In this document: positions 35,859-45,813 of the stretch, in pieces
Layout of the letters: the number at the start of each line of letters is the position of its first letter
How positions within the stretch are numbered: position 1 is the stretch's first letter
NCBI RefSeq assembly: GCF_963668215.1
Contig: NZ_OY764190.1
Coordinates: forward strand, 4,836,001-4,900,000
Origin: an uncultured Desulfosarcina sp.
GTDB lineage: Bacteria; Desulfobacterota; Desulfobacteria; Desulfobacterales; Desulfosarcinaceae
DNA length: 64,000 nt
Reading direction: 5' to 3'
Translations under genes and position numbers: made by a program
The notes under the pieces: generated by a model
What the model saw: the letters and a program-made list of their open reading frames with translations, nothing else
What the model was told of the DNA's origin: nothing
The model's database searches: none

Positions 35859-37325
35859 ATGACCGACCAGATTACGGCAGAAGCATATTCCTTTGATGAC
35901 GTTCTGCTTGTGCCCAGCTATTCCGATGTTCTGCCTAAGGACGTCGATACCCGAACCCGTTTGACCCGTAACCTGAACCTGAACATACCCATCGTCAGCG
36001 CCGCCATGGATACGGTAACCGAGGCGCAAACTGCCATCACCATGGCCCGGGAAGGCGGCATCGGGTTCATCCATCGCAACATGAGCGTCAAGAGCCAGGC
36101 CATGGAAGTGGACCAGGTGAAAAAGTCGGAAAGCGGCATGATCGTGGATCCGCTGACCATCGGTCCGGAGCGGCCCATCGAGGAAGTGATGGCGCTGATG
36201 GCCCGGTACCGCATCTCCGGCGTTCCCGTGACCCAAGGCAATCAACTGGTGGGCATTGTCACCAACCGGGATCTGCGGTTCGAGACGGACATGACCAAGA
36301 AGGTCAGCGACGTCATGACCAGCAAAAAGCTGGTGACGGTGAGCGAGGGGATCGGCCTGGAAGAGTCCAAGAAACTGCTCCACGAACACCGCATCGAAAA
36401 ACTGCTGGTGGTGGATAAAAACGGCCGCCTGACGGGCATGATCACCATCAAGGATATCGAGAAGATCAAAAAATACCCCAACGCCTGCAAAGACACCATG
36501 GGACGGTTGCGGGTCGGTGCCGCCGTCGGGGTGGGCGAGGATATGATGGATCGCGCCCAGGCCCTGCTGAATGCCGGAGCCGATGTCCTGTTGATCGATA
36601 CCTCCCACGGCCATTCCGGCAACGTCATCCGCGCCGTGCAGCGCCTGAAGGGGGATTTTCCGGAGATGCAGTTGGTCGCCGGCAACGTGGGAACCGGCGC
36701 AGGCGCCCAGGCGCTCATCGACGCCGGGGTGGATGCCGTCAAGATCGGCATCGGTCCGGGTTCCATCTGCACCACCCGCATCGTGGCCGGTATCGGCGTT
36801 CCCCAGGTTTCCGCCATCATGAACTGCCGGGAGGTGTCGGAGAAAACCGGCGTTCCCCTGATTGCCGACGGAGGCATCAAGTTCTCGGGCGACATCACCA
36901 AGGCCCTCGGGGCTGGTGCCCATACGATCATGATCGGTGGCCTGTTTGCCGGCACCGAAGAGAGCCCCGGCGAGACCATCCTGTTTCAGGGGCGCAGCTA
37001 CAAGGTCTATCGCGGCATGGGCTCCTTGGAGGCCATGAAAAAAGGCAGCAAGGACCGCTACTATCAGACCGAACAGGAAAGCGACGACAAGCTGGTTCCC
37101 GAAGGCATCGTCGGCCGGGTACCCTACCGGGGGACCCTTTCCGGCAACATCCACCAGCTCATCGGCGGACTCAAGGCTGGCATGGGATATGTGGGATGCC
37201 GATCCATCGAAGAACTGCGGGAAAAAGCCCGCTTCGTGAAGATCAGTGCCGCCGGCATGCGTGAAAGTCATGTGCATGATGTGATTATTACGAAGGAGGC
37301 GCCCAACTATAGGGTGGACAATTAG
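35859..37325 (+). CDS. guaB: IMP dehydrogenase
   Basis: The 488-residue protein has the barrel start [21 protein letters not shown], two CBS domains (about 93-205), IDTSHGHS, the catalytic loop [15 protein letters not shown], and [13 protein letters not shown]. It oxidises IMP to XMP for guanine nucleotides. A GCGGAGG site precedes the ATG. Its stop overlaps the dnaE start codon. Confidence 0.98.
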   Translation: MTDQITAEAYSFDDVLLVPSYSDVLPKDVDTRTRLTRNLNLNIPIVSAAMDTVTEAQTAITMAREGGIGFIHRNMSVKSQAMEVDQVKKSESGMIVDPLTIGPERPIEEVMALMARYRISGVPVTQGNQLVGIVTNRDLRFETDMTKKVSDVMTSKKLVTVSEGIGLEESKKLLHEHRIEKLLVVDKNGRLTGMITIKDIEKIKKYPNACKDTMGRLRVGAAVGVGEDMMDRAQALLNAGADVLLIDTSHGHSGNVIRAVQRLKGDFPEMQLVAGNVGTGAGAQALIDAGVDAVKIGIGPGSICTTRIVAGIGVPQVSAIMNCREVSEKTGVPLIADGGIKFSGDITKALGAGAHTIMIGGLFAGTEESPGETILFQGRSYKVYRGMGSLEAMKKGSKDRYYQTEQESDDKLVPEGIVGRVPYRGTLSGNIHQLIGGLKAGMGYVGCRSIEELREKARFVKISAAGMRESHVHDVIITKEAPNYRVDN

Positions 37326-40300
37326 TGTCCGAGGAAACTTCCGATTTCGTTCATTTACACGTCCACACCCAGTACAGCCTGCTGGACGGCGCCATTCGCC
37401 TGGGGGACCTGTTCAAAAGGGCCAAGGAATTTCACATGCCGGCGGTGGCGCTCACCGACCACGGCACCATGTTCGGCGCCCTGGATTTTTATCAGCAGGC
37501 TACCTCCAGCGGGATCAAGCCCATCGTCGGCTGCGAATGCTACCTGGCCCCCCGCACGTTGAAGGATAAAACGCCCCAAGACAAGGCCGGATCACGGCAT
37601 CTGGTGCTGCTGGCCGAAAACCAGCAAGGCTACCGCAACCTCTGCAAGCTGGCCACCATCGGGCAGTTGGAAGGCTTTTACTACAAACCCCGCATCGACA
37701 AAGCGGTGCTGGCCGAGCACGCCGAAGGTATCATCGCGCTATCCGCCTGCCTCAAAGGAGAGATTCCCCAATACATCCTGGCCGGGAAGATGGACAAGGC
37801 CGAAGAGGCAGCCCTTACCTATCTTAAAATGTTCGGGGAGGGTAATTTCTTTCTGGAACTGCAGCACAACGGCATCGCGGTCCAGGAAAAGGTCAACCAG
37901 GGGTTGGTCGAATTGAGCCGCATGTTGGACATCCCGCTGGTGGCCACCAATGACTGCCACTATCTGGATCAAAAAGATGCCAAGGCCCATGAGGTCCTTT
38001 TGTGCATTCAGACCCAGAAGACCATGGCCGACGAGGACCGCTTCGTTTTCGATTCCGATCAGCTCTATTTCAAATCTCCCGAGGAGATGAAGCACCATTT
38101 TGCCGAATATCCCGGTGCCATCGAAAATACCGTGGCCATTGCCGACCGCTGCTATATCGAGTTCGACTTCAAGACCTACCATTTCCCTCAGTTCGACGCC
38201 GAATCCGGCAAAACCGCGAACGAACTGTTCGAGGCCCAGGTGCGCGAAGGCTACGAACGCCGCATGGGACCGGTGCGCCGCAAAAATCCGGATCTGGATG
38301 AAACCGTGTACCGGGAGCGGCTGGAGTACGAGCTGAAAACCATCAAGGATATGGGCTTCCCCGGCTATTTTCTCATCGTCGCCGATTTCATCCGCTATGC
38401 CAAGGAAAACGGCATTCCCGTTGGACCCGGCCGCGGATCGGCTGCCGGCAGTCTGGTTTCCTATGCCATGTCCATCACCGACCTGGATCCCATCGAGCAT
38501 GGCCTGATTTTCGAACGTTTCCTGAATCCCTCGCGCATCAGCATGCCTGACATCGATGTGGATTTTTGCATCCACGGACGGGAGCGGGTGTACAACTACG
38601 TGGTCGAACGCTACGGTGGGGGGGACTATGTGGCCCAGATCATTACCTACGGCAAAATGAAGGCCAAGCTGGTGATCCGGGACGTGGGACGGGCGCTGGG
38701 ACTGCCTTTGGCGGAGGTGGATACCATCGCCAAGCTGATTCCCGACAGCCTCAAGATGACCATTGACAAGGCATTAAAAGAAGAACCCAAGCTGGCCGAA
38801 ATGGTCAAAACGGACCCGCGCATCGCCGAGTTGATCGGAATCAGCCGCGCCCTGGAAGGGCTCTCCCGGCACGCCTCCACCCATGCGGCCGGCGTGGTGA
38901 TCGGCGACAAACCCCTGGTGGAGTATCTGCCGCTGTACAAGGGGAAAAAGGGAGAAGTCGTCACCCAGTTCGACATGAAGAAGGTCGAGGATATCGGCCT
39001 GGTGAAGTTCGATTTTCTGGGATTGCGCAACCTGACGGTGATCGACCACGCTCTGAAAAGCATTGTCGACCAGGGCAAAACGGCGCCGGATCTGGCCAAC
39101 CTGCCCATGGACGATGAGAAGACCTTCACCCTGCTCCAGTCGGGAGACACCACCGGCGTATTTCAACTGGAATCCTCCGGCATGAAGAACCTGATGGTGC
39201 GCCTGCACCCGGAATCCTTCGAGGATCTTACCGCCCTGGTGGCCTTGTATCGGCCCGGTCCCCTGGACAGCGGGATGGTGGACGACTTCGTGGACCGTAA
39301 ACACGGCAAAAAGGAGGTGGTCTATTCGGTGGATTCCCTGGAGCCGATCCTTCAGGAAACCTACGGGGTAATTGTTTACCAGGAGCAGGTCATGCAGGTG
39401 GCCGGCGCGCTGGCCGGCTACACCATGGCCGATGCGGATAGCCTGCGCAAGGCCATCGGCAAGAAGATCGCCGATTTGATGGCCAAGCACAGGGAGAAGT
39501 TTGTCACGGGCGCCGTGAAAAACGGCGTGGATAAAGCCGTGGCCACCGAACTGTTCGATCTGATCGAGAAGTTCGGCGGCTATGGATTTAACAAATCCCA
39601 CAGCGCGGCCTATGCGCTGATTGCCTACCAAACGGCATACCTCAAGGCCCATTTCCCGGTGGAATTCATGGCGGCCCTGCTGACCAGTGAAATCGACACC
39701 ATAGACGGGGTGGTGAAATTCATCAACGAATGCCGCTCCCACGGCATCGAAGTGCTGCCGCCGGACATCAACGAGAGCAGCACCCTGTTTACCGCCGTCG
39801 ACGACCGCATCCGGTTCGGTCTGGCAGCGGTGAAAAACGTGGGCGGCGCGGCCGTCGATCTGATTATCGCCGAACGGGAAGCCAACGGAACCTTCGAGTC
39901 CCTGTTCGATTTCTGCCAGCGGGTGGACCTGACCAAGGTGAACAAACGCGTGCTGGAAAGCCTGATCCGCTGCGGCGCCTTCGATTCCACCGGCGTATAC
40001 CGTTCGCGCCTCATGGCGGTGCTCGAAGAAGCCCTGGATTACGGGCAGCGCATCCAGCGGGAGAGAAACAGCGCCCAGATGAGCCTGTTCGATGCCGGCG
40101 GCGGAGAGAATTTGTCCATCAACCTGCCTGCCATTCCCAACATCGACGAGTGGGACGGCCACGAGAAGTTGCAGCAGGAAAAAGAGACGTTGGGGTTCTA
40201 CGTCACCGGCCATCCCCTGGACCGCTACAAGGATATCATCGAGAAATTCACCAATGTCGACGCCCTGAGTCTTCGGGAAGTGGCCGACAAAAGCGCCGTG

Positions 40301-40867
40301 CGCATCGGCGGCACCATCAGCGCCGCCAAGGTGATCCGCACCCGCAAGGACGATTTGATGGGCTTTGCCACTGTCGAGGATTTGAATGGCGGGGTGGAAG
40401 TGGTGGTGTTCCCGTCCATCTACGCAAGCTGCGCCGATCTTCTCACCCCGGATACTGCCGTGCTGGTCCAGGGGGCGGCACAGGTGGAAGAGAGCGGCGT
40501 CAAAATTCTCGCCGACCAGATCATCCCCATGGACCAGGCCGAGGCGACCTGGACCGTCCAGGTCCGGCTGATGGTGAACCCGAACAAAATCGATCGGGAG
40601 AAAATGACCCGGCTGAAATCGATCTTGCAGCGCTACCCCGGCCCCTGCAAAGGATTCATTCACATCTGCCTCGATGAAAAGGCCGAAGCGGTCGTCTCCA
40701 TGGACGAAGGAATGGGTATCCGCTACTGTGACGCCATGGCCCGGGAAGTCGATGTTATTTTGGGGCGCGGGGCCGTCCAGACGCGGGTCAGCGACGCGGC
40801 CAGCGCCATGCGCAACAGTGATCTCAACGGCCGTCGCAACAACGGCCGCCAATACACCAGGAATTGA
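37325..40867 (+). CDS. dnaE: DNA polymerase III subunit alpha
   Basis: The 1180-residue protein has an N-terminal PHP domain (FVHLHVHTQYSLLDGA), the polymerase core with GPGRGSAAGSLVSYAM and PDIDVDFCIHGRERV, an HhH region, and a C-terminal OB fold (VEVVVFPSIY). It is a DnaE1-type replicase. The GTG start overlaps guaB (TAGTG), so translation is coupled. Confidence 0.98.
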   Translation: MSEETSDFVHLHVHTQYSLLDGAIRLGDLFKRAKEFHMPAVALTDHGTMFGALDFYQQATSSGIKPIVGCECYLAPRTLKDKTPQDKAGSRHLVLLAENQQGYRNLCKLATIGQLEGFYYKPRIDKAVLAEHAEGIIALSACLKGEIPQYILAGKMDKAEEAALTYLKMFGEGNFFLELQHNGIAVQEKVNQGLVELSRMLDIPLVATNDCHYLDQKDAKAHEVLLCIQTQKTMADEDRFVFDSDQLYFKSPEEMKHHFAEYPGAIENTVAIADRCYIEFDFKTYHFPQFDAESGKTANELFEAQVREGYERRMGPVRRKNPDLDETVYRERLEYELKTIKDMGFPGYFLIVADFIRYAKENGIPVGPGRGSAAGSLVSYAMSITDLDPIEHGLIFERFLNPSRISMPDIDVDFCIHGRERVYNYVVERYGGGDYVAQIITYGKMKAKLVIRDVGRALGLPLAEVDTIAKLIPDSLKMTIDKALKEEPKLAEMVKTDPRIAELIGISRALEGLSRHASTHAAGVVIGDKPLVEYLPLYKGKKGEVVTQFDMKKVEDIGLVKFDFLGLRNLTVIDHALKSIVDQGKTAPDLANLPMDDEKTFTLLQSGDTTGVFQLESSGMKNLMVRLHPESFEDLTALVALYRPGPLDSGMVDDFVDRKHGKKEVVYSVDSLEPILQETYGVIVYQEQVMQVAGALAGYTMADADSLRKAIGKKIADLMAKHREKFVTGAVKNGVDKAVATELFDLIEKFGGYGFNKSHSAAYALIAYQTAYLKAHFPVEFMAALLTSEIDTIDGVVKFINECRSHGIEVLPPDINESSTLFTAVDDRIRFGLAAVKNVGGAAVDLIIAEREANGTFESLFDFCQRVDLTKVNKRVLESLIRCGAFDSTGVYRSRLMAVLEEALDYGQRIQRERNSAQMSLFDAGGGENLSINLPAIPNIDEWDGHEKLQQEKETLGFYVTGHPLDRYKDIIEKFTNVDALSLREVADKSAVRIGGTISAAKVIRTRKDDLMGFATVEDLNGGVEVVVFPSIYASCADLLTPDTAVLVQGAAQVEESGVKILADQIIPMDQAEATWTVQVRLMVNPNKIDREKMTRLKSILQRYPGPCKGFIHICLDEKAEAVVSMDEGMGIRYCDAMAREVDVILGRGAVQTRVSDAASAMRNSDLNGRRNNGRQYTRN

Positions 40868-40930
40868 TCGCAGGACCATTTTCGATACGATCAAAGGGAT
40901 GACAGTATCACGAAAAGTCCCGGACTCGTC

Positions 40931-40951
40931 ATGCCGGACGTGATCCGGCAT
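40931..40951. repeat. REP-like palindrome between dnaE and mqnD
   Basis: ATGCCGGA and TCCGGCAT arms (8 bp) enclose a 5-base loop. The surrounding sequence (a CCCGGACTCGTC lead and a CCAG tail) is a widespread intergenic repeat type in proteobacteria. It may act as a weak terminator or mRNA end. Confidence 0.6.
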
Positions 40952-40973
40952 CCAGAAGAATGAAATCGAAACC

Positions 40974-41783
40974 ATGGCAACCAAACGACTGACATTCGGC
41001 TACTCTCCCTGCCCCAACGATACCTTCATGTTCGACGCGATTGCACGGGGTACCGTGGGGATCGAGGGGTGGCGGATCGATCCGGTGCTGCACGATGTCC
41101 AGACCCTCAACAACCTGGCCCTGGAGGCGGCCCTGGATATCAGCAAGCTCTCTTTTTACGCCTGGATGGCGGTCAAGGATACCTACCGGCTGCTGAGCAG
41201 CGGCGGTGCCATGGGATTTGGATGCGGTCCGGTGCTGGTCGCGAGAAAACCCTTGAAGCGCGAGCAGATCCGGGACTGCCGGGTGGTGCTGCCCGGAGCG
41301 TGGACCACGGCCCATCTTCTTTTTCGCCTGTGGGCGCCGGATGCCGACCAGCGTTTTTTCGTGCCCTATGACCATATTTTTGAAACCATCGATTCCGGGC
41401 AGGCGGACTGCGGCGTGATCATTCACGAGAGCCGCTTCACCTTCGAAGAGGCGGGCTTTCGCACCATCGTCGATCTGGGAGCCTGGTGGGAAGAACAAAC
41501 CGGCCTGCCCATCCCCTTAGGCGGCATCGCCGTCAAAAAGAGCCTGGGAGATGCGCTCTTCGATCAGATCGATGGGGCGGTCAACGCCAGCATCCGGCAG
41601 GCCATGGGCGATCCCGACGCGGCCCTGCCCTACATCCGTCAGCACGCCCAGGAGATGGATGCCGCCGTGCTCAAGGCCCACATCCACACCTTCGTAAACG
41701 ATTTCAGCCTGGATTCGGGCGCGACAGGACGAAAAGCGCTGGACGTCCTCGAATCCATGGCCAAAACGGCCGGTGTCCTGTGA
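40974..41783 (+). CDS. mqnD: 1,4-dihydroxy-6-naphthoate synthase MqnD
   Basis: The 269-residue protein begins LTFGYSPCPNDTFMFDAI, the MqnD signature, and contains DVQTLNNLALEAALDISKLSFYA and LPLGGIAVKK-like segments (IPLGGIAVKKSLG). It splits cyclic dehypoxanthinyl futalosine to 1,4-dihydroxy-6-naphthoate. It leads the mqn cluster and its stop overlaps mqnB by 4 bp. Confidence 0.95.
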   Translation: MATKRLTFGYSPCPNDTFMFDAIARGTVGIEGWRIDPVLHDVQTLNNLALEAALDISKLSFYAWMAVKDTYRLLSSGGAMGFGCGPVLVARKPLKREQIRDCRVVLPGAWTTAHLLFRLWAPDADQRFFVPYDHIFETIDSGQADCGVIIHESRFTFEEAGFRTIVDLGAWWEEQTGLPIPLGGIAVKKSLGDALFDQIDGAVNASIRQAMGDPDAALPYIRQHAQEMDAAVLKAHIHTFVNDFSLDSGATGRKALDVLESMAKTAGVL

Positions 41784-42421
41784 CCGTGGGGATCCTGTTC
41801 GCGACCCGTCAGGAGGCCGAACCCTTCCTGGCGCTTATAGCGGCCACACCCCTTGCCGGCCCGCTGCCGCTGTTCACAGTGCCGGAAACGATTCATCCGG
41901 CCTGTGTCGTGGCCGTCAGCGGGATGGGCAAGGTGGCCGCCGCCCTGGCCGCCGCACATCTGGTGCAAAAACATCGGGCGACCCTCTTGATCAGTGCCGG
42001 GTTGTGCGGCCGTCTGACCGCAGATAAAAACTGGGCCGTCGGCGATCGGTTGCGCATCGAAAGCGCCGTGGAAGGCGACTGCGACCGCTTCGGCGGCCCC
42101 GAAGCGGCCGTGGACTGCGATTTAAGCTGGTTCCCCGATTTAAAAGCGGCCCGCCTGGTCACCTGCGACCGTCCGGTGTTTGAAACCGGTTGGCGCGGGC
42201 AACTGGCCACCGCTGGCGACGTGGCCGATATGGAAGGGGCCGCCGTGGCCCGCACGGCCCTTTTTTACGGCATCTCCTGCGCCATGGTCAAAGGCATCAG
42301 CGACTGCGCCGATACGGCTGGCCGGAAGGACATTGCCCGCAATATCGCTGCGGTCTCGGAAAACATCGCCGAGACCCTGGTGCAGGAACTGAAACGAAAC
42401 GCAAACGACGAACGACCATGA
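41780..42421 (+). CDS. mqnB: Futalosine hydrolase MqnB
   Basis: The GTG start at 41780 overlaps the mqnD stop. The 213-residue nucleoside phosphorylase/MTAN-like protein has ISAGLCGRL, VADMEGAAVARTA and KGISDCADT. MqnB removes hypoxanthine from futalosine. No aminofutalosine deaminase gene is in this cluster, so it might act on aminofutalosine as in Campylobacter (inference). Confidence 0.9.
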   Translation: MTVGILFATRQEAEPFLALIAATPLAGPLPLFTVPETIHPACVVAVSGMGKVAAALAAAHLVQKHRATLLISAGLCGRLTADKNWAVGDRLRIESAVEGDCDRFGGPEAAVDCDLSWFPDLKAARLVTCDRPVFETGWRGQLATAGDVADMEGAAVARTALFYGISCAMVKGISDCADTAGRKDIARNIAAVSENIAETLVQELKRNANDERP

Positions 42422-43260
42422 AAACGGAAACGACGCTGAAAAACATACTCAACTTCACCAAGATCGAGCACACCGCTTTCAGCCTGCCGCTGATTTTCAC
42501 AGGCGCCTGGCTGGGCGCAGGCAACCGGCTGCCGGCCCTGGATGTGATTCTTCTCATCGTGGTGGCCGCAATCGGTGCCCGGGTTTTCGGCATGTCCATG
42601 AACCGGATCTTCGACCGCCACATCGACCGCCTCAATCCGCGTACGGCCAATCGCGAACTGCCCGCCGGAAAAATGGACCTGGCCCAGGCGATGGTCGTTG
42701 CCGGCGGCGGCCTGCTGCTCTATCTGGCATCCTGCTGGGCCCTGGGCGGCTGGTGCCCGATTCTGGCGCCGATCCCACTGATCCCGCTGCTGGGCTATTC
42801 TTTGCTCAAACGGTTTACCCCCTTGTGTCATTTCGGCATCGGTTTGTGCCTGGCCCTGGCGCCGCTAGGGGCTTTCGTGGCCGCATCGGGCCATCCCCGG
42901 TTTACCTGGCCGGTCCTGCTTTTCTCCGGATTCGTTTTTTTCTGGCTTAGTGGGGCCGACATCATCTATGCGCTCATGGACATCGACCATGACCGAAGCC
43001 ACAATATCCATTCCATACCGGCCCGGCTGGGGTTCAATGGCGCCTTGCGCGTGGCCGGTGCGGTCCACCTGGCCGCCCTGGGAATTCTGATTGCCGTGGT
43101 CCGAACCTTGAACGGCGGTTTGACGGCCTGGGGCGCGCTGGCCGTGTCGGCCGTCTTCTTCGTTTTGATGTATGTTCCGGCCATTCCCGTTCCCAAGCGC
43201 TTTTTCCCCATTTCCACCCTGGCGGGCATTGCGGGCGCCCTGGCCCCCATGGTCGCATGA
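42418..43260 (+). CDS. mqnP: UbiA-family prenyltransferase MqnP
   Basis: The 280-residue protein has about eight membrane helices and two Asp-rich motifs, NRIFDRHID and DIDHDRSHN, that bind the prenyl diphosphate through Mg2+. MqnP prenylates 1,4-dihydroxy-6-naphthoate. It overlaps mqnB by 4 bp. The UbiX gene follows after 25 bp. Confidence 0.93.
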   Translation: MKTETTLKNILNFTKIEHTAFSLPLIFTGAWLGAGNRLPALDVILLIVVAAIGARVFGMSMNRIFDRHIDRLNPRTANRELPAGKMDLAQAMVVAGGGLLLYLASCWALGGWCPILAPIPLIPLLGYSLLKRFTPLCHFGIGLCLALAPLGAFVAASGHPRFTWPVLLFSGFVFFWLSGADIIYALMDIDHDRSHNIHSIPARLGFNGALRVAGAVHLAALGILIAVVRTLNGGLTAWGALAVSAVFFVLMYVPAIPVPKRFFPISTLAGIAGALAPMVA

Positions 43261-43285
43261 AAGACAGCCTTCGACGGAGGGACTC

Positions 43286-43864
43286 ATGAGCAAGACCGAA
43301 TCTGCCCATCTCATCTTGGGCGTTACCGGCGCATCGGGCATTTACGCGGCCCGCAGGCTGGTGGATAAATCGAGATGGCCGGTGGATCTGGTGGCCAGCC
43401 GGTGGGGCAGGGCCGTGGCCGGTACCGAGTGCGGCGGACTTGCGGAAATCGAATCTTTTGCCCGGAAGGTGTATGCCGCCGACGATCTGTATGCCCCGCT
43501 TTCATCGGGATCGGTGCCCACCGTCGGCATGGTGGTACTGCCCTGTTCGGCCCATACCATGGCTCAGATGGCCGCCGGTCTGGGCGACAGCCTGATCACC
43601 CGGGCGGCCCACTGTCAGCTCAAGGAGCGAAGGCCGCTGATCTTATGCCTGCGGGAGGCGCCGTTGACGTTGATCGATCTGGAAAACGCCCGGCGTCTCA
43701 GCCAGGCCGGCGCCGTGATCATGCCCATGAGCCCGCCGTTTTTCATGTTTGCCGGCCGTGATCCGCAAACGGTGACCTATCACGACCTCATGGATGCCTT
43801 TGCGGATCGGGTGCTGGCCGTCCTGGGCCAACCCGCAGAACGAACCTGGGAGGATGTCCGTTGA
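43286..43864 (+). CDS. ubiX: Flavin prenyltransferase UbiX family
   Basis: The 192-residue protein opens LILGVTGASGIYAARRLVD and has VLPCSAHTMAQMAAGLGDSLITRAAHC and MSPPFF motifs. UbiX makes prenylated FMN, the cofactor of UbiD-type decarboxylases, and the next gene is one. A GGAGGGAC site precedes the start. Its stop overlaps the mqnL start. Confidence 0.94.
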   Translation: MSKTESAHLILGVTGASGIYAARRLVDKSRWPVDLVASRWGRAVAGTECGGLAEIESFARKVYAADDLYAPLSSGSVPTVGMVVLPCSAHTMAQMAAGLGDSLITRAAHCQLKERRPLILCLREAPLTLIDLENARRLSQAGAVIMPMSPPFFMFAGRDPQTVTYHDLMDAFADRVLAVLGQPAERTWEDVR

Positions 43865-45642
43865 GCTTTGTGGATCTGCGCGCATTTCTGGACCATCTGG
43901 AACGAAACAGCGAACTGGCCCGCATCCGGGTCCCGGTCGATCCGGATCAGGAGATGACCGTCATCCAGCACCGGGTCATCGCCAAGAAAGGGCCGGCGCT
44001 GCTCTTCGAAAACGTTGTCGGATCGAACCACCGCGTGGTCAGCAACCTGTTCGGCACCCGGCAGCGCACGGACCTGGCTTTCGGCGGCGATCCGGCCTTG
44101 CTGGGAGAGCGGGTTTTCCGGCTGTCGCGCAACCTGATGCCGCCGGGATTGCGCGGCATTTATCGTTCCCGGAGCGATCTGATGGCCCTTTCCTCGGCCC
44201 GCATGCGCACGGTCCGGCACGGTCCGGTCCTGGAAACCGTCCAGACGACACCCGACCTGAACCGTTTGCCGGTACTCACCTGCTGGCCGGAGGACGGCGG
44301 TCCGTTTTTCACGCTGCCCTTGGTGCACACAACTGACCCGGAAAACGGCACCGGCAACCTGGGCATGTACCGGCTGCAGCGCTTCGACAGCCGCAGCACC
44401 GGCATGCACTGGCAGATCGAAAAGGGCGGTGGCTTTCATTTTCACAAGGCCATCGCCAGAAAACGCCCGTTGCCGGTCAGTGTGATTCTGGGCGGGCCGC
44501 CGGCCCTGATTCCCGCGGCGGTGGCCCCGCTGCCCGAAGGCATCGATGAACGCCTTTTGGCGGCCTACATGATGAATCGCCCGCTGGAGGTTATCGCCCG
44601 CCGGACCACCGGCCATCGCATCCCCGCAAGGGCCGAATTCGTTCTGGAGGGCAGCGTGTCGCCCGGGGACCTTCGATGGGAGGGTCCTTTCGGCGATCAT
44701 TTCGGCCACTATTCCCATGCAGCCGACTATCCGGTGTTCCGGGTGGAGCGCATCCTGGCCCGCAAGGACGCCATCTATCCGGCCACGGTGGTGGGCAAAC
44801 CGGTCCAGGAGGATTACTACCTCGGTGAGGCCCTGCAGGAGATGACCCTGCCTCTGCTGAAGATGATCCGGCCCGCGGTGGTCGATTTCTGGGCCTATCC
44901 GGAAACCGGGTTCCACGCTCTGGCCGTGTTGGCGGTCAACGAACGCTACCCCAAAGAAGCGCTCAAGCACACCCTGGGCATGCTGGGGGAAGGGCAAGTG
45001 TCCTTGACCAAGGTTTTGATCACCGTGGGTAAAAGCGTAGACGCACGGAACATCATGGACGTGAGCCGAGCCCTGTGGCGCCACCTGGATCACAAGAGCG
45101 GCATCCATCTGCTGGCCCCCACGGCCCAGGACACATTGGATTTCACCGGCCCGGCCATGAACACCGGCAGCCGCCTGATCCTATTGGCCACCGACGACGG
45201 CCGCGGGCCGATGCGTGGGGCGCCGCCCCAACACATCCCCCAACCCGCGGATCTGCTACCCGGCGTGACCGCCACCGCAGCCCTGGGGCCGGCCTTCCTG
45301 ATGGTCCAGGTGGACGATTCCATCAAAGAGATCGAGCCGCTGCGCCAGGCCCTGGCCCATCATCCGGCATCCCGGGAGTACCTGTTTCATGTGATCGTTT
45401 CAAAAGACGTCCAACTGACCGACCGCATCATGATGCTCTGGGGGTGGTTTACCCGTTTCGATCCCCTGGCCGACCTTTACCCTGCTGATCGAAAGGTTGA
45501 AGGGAATCGACTGGTTTTCGATTTTCCCGTCGCCATTGACGCCCGCTGGAAAACAGGGTATCCCAAGCCCGTTGAATTCGACCCGGATGTGGAAAAACGG
45601 GTGGATCAAATGTGGCCCAAGCTGGGTCTTCCCGACGACTGA
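43861..45642 (+). CDS. mqnL: Menaquinone biosynthesis decarboxylase MqnL (UbiD family)
   Basis: The 593-residue protein uses a TTG start overlapping ubiX by 4 bp. It has the UbiD motifs WQIEKGGGFHFHKAI, ILGGPPALI, EFVLEGSV (prFMN-binding Glu region), EGPFGDHFGHYS and DRIMMLWGWFTRFDP. It removes the carboxyl group of prenylated 6-carboxy-naphthoquinol. Its size fits MqnL, longer than UbiD of ubiquinone synthesis. Confidence 0.92.
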   Translation: MSFVDLRAFLDHLERNSELARIRVPVDPDQEMTVIQHRVIAKKGPALLFENVVGSNHRVVSNLFGTRQRTDLAFGGDPALLGERVFRLSRNLMPPGLRGIYRSRSDLMALSSARMRTVRHGPVLETVQTTPDLNRLPVLTCWPEDGGPFFTLPLVHTTDPENGTGNLGMYRLQRFDSRSTGMHWQIEKGGGFHFHKAIARKRPLPVSVILGGPPALIPAAVAPLPEGIDERLLAAYMMNRPLEVIARRTTGHRIPARAEFVLEGSVSPGDLRWEGPFGDHFGHYSHAADYPVFRVERILARKDAIYPATVVGKPVQEDYYLGEALQEMTLPLLKMIRPAVVDFWAYPETGFHALAVLAVNERYPKEALKHTLGMLGEGQVSLTKVLITVGKSVDARNIMDVSRALWRHLDHKSGIHLLAPTAQDTLDFTGPAMNTGSRLILLATDDGRGPMRGAPPQHIPQPADLLPGVTATAALGPAFLMVQVDDSIKEIEPLRQALAHHPASREYLFHVIVSKDVQLTDRIMMLWGWFTRFDPLADLYPADRKVEGNRLVFDFPVAIDARWKTGYPKPVEFDPDVEKRVDQMWPKLGLPDD

Positions 45643-45721
45643 GGCCGAGGTTGAGTGTTCAAATTTTGGTGTGCTGGAAAAGTCAAAATCGTAAATTTCT
45701 TGTCATCCCCGCAAAGGTAGG

Positions 45722-45749
45722 GTAGGGGTGAAAAATTTTTCGCCCTTAC
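45722..45749. repeat. GTAGGGG...CCCTTAC palindromic repeat, copy 1
   Basis: This 28-bp near-palindrome starts GTAGGGGTGA and ends TCGCCCTTAC. A second 28-bp copy with the same ends but a different core lies at 47713-47740. A further small hairpin (GCCCG TTAG CGGGC, 45781-45794) follows just before mqnE. Confidence 0.65.
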
Positions 45750-45813
45750 GATCAATGAGGGGCAGAAAACGAAGCGTTACGCCCGTTAGCGGGCGAAGGA
45801 TGAAAATCTAGTC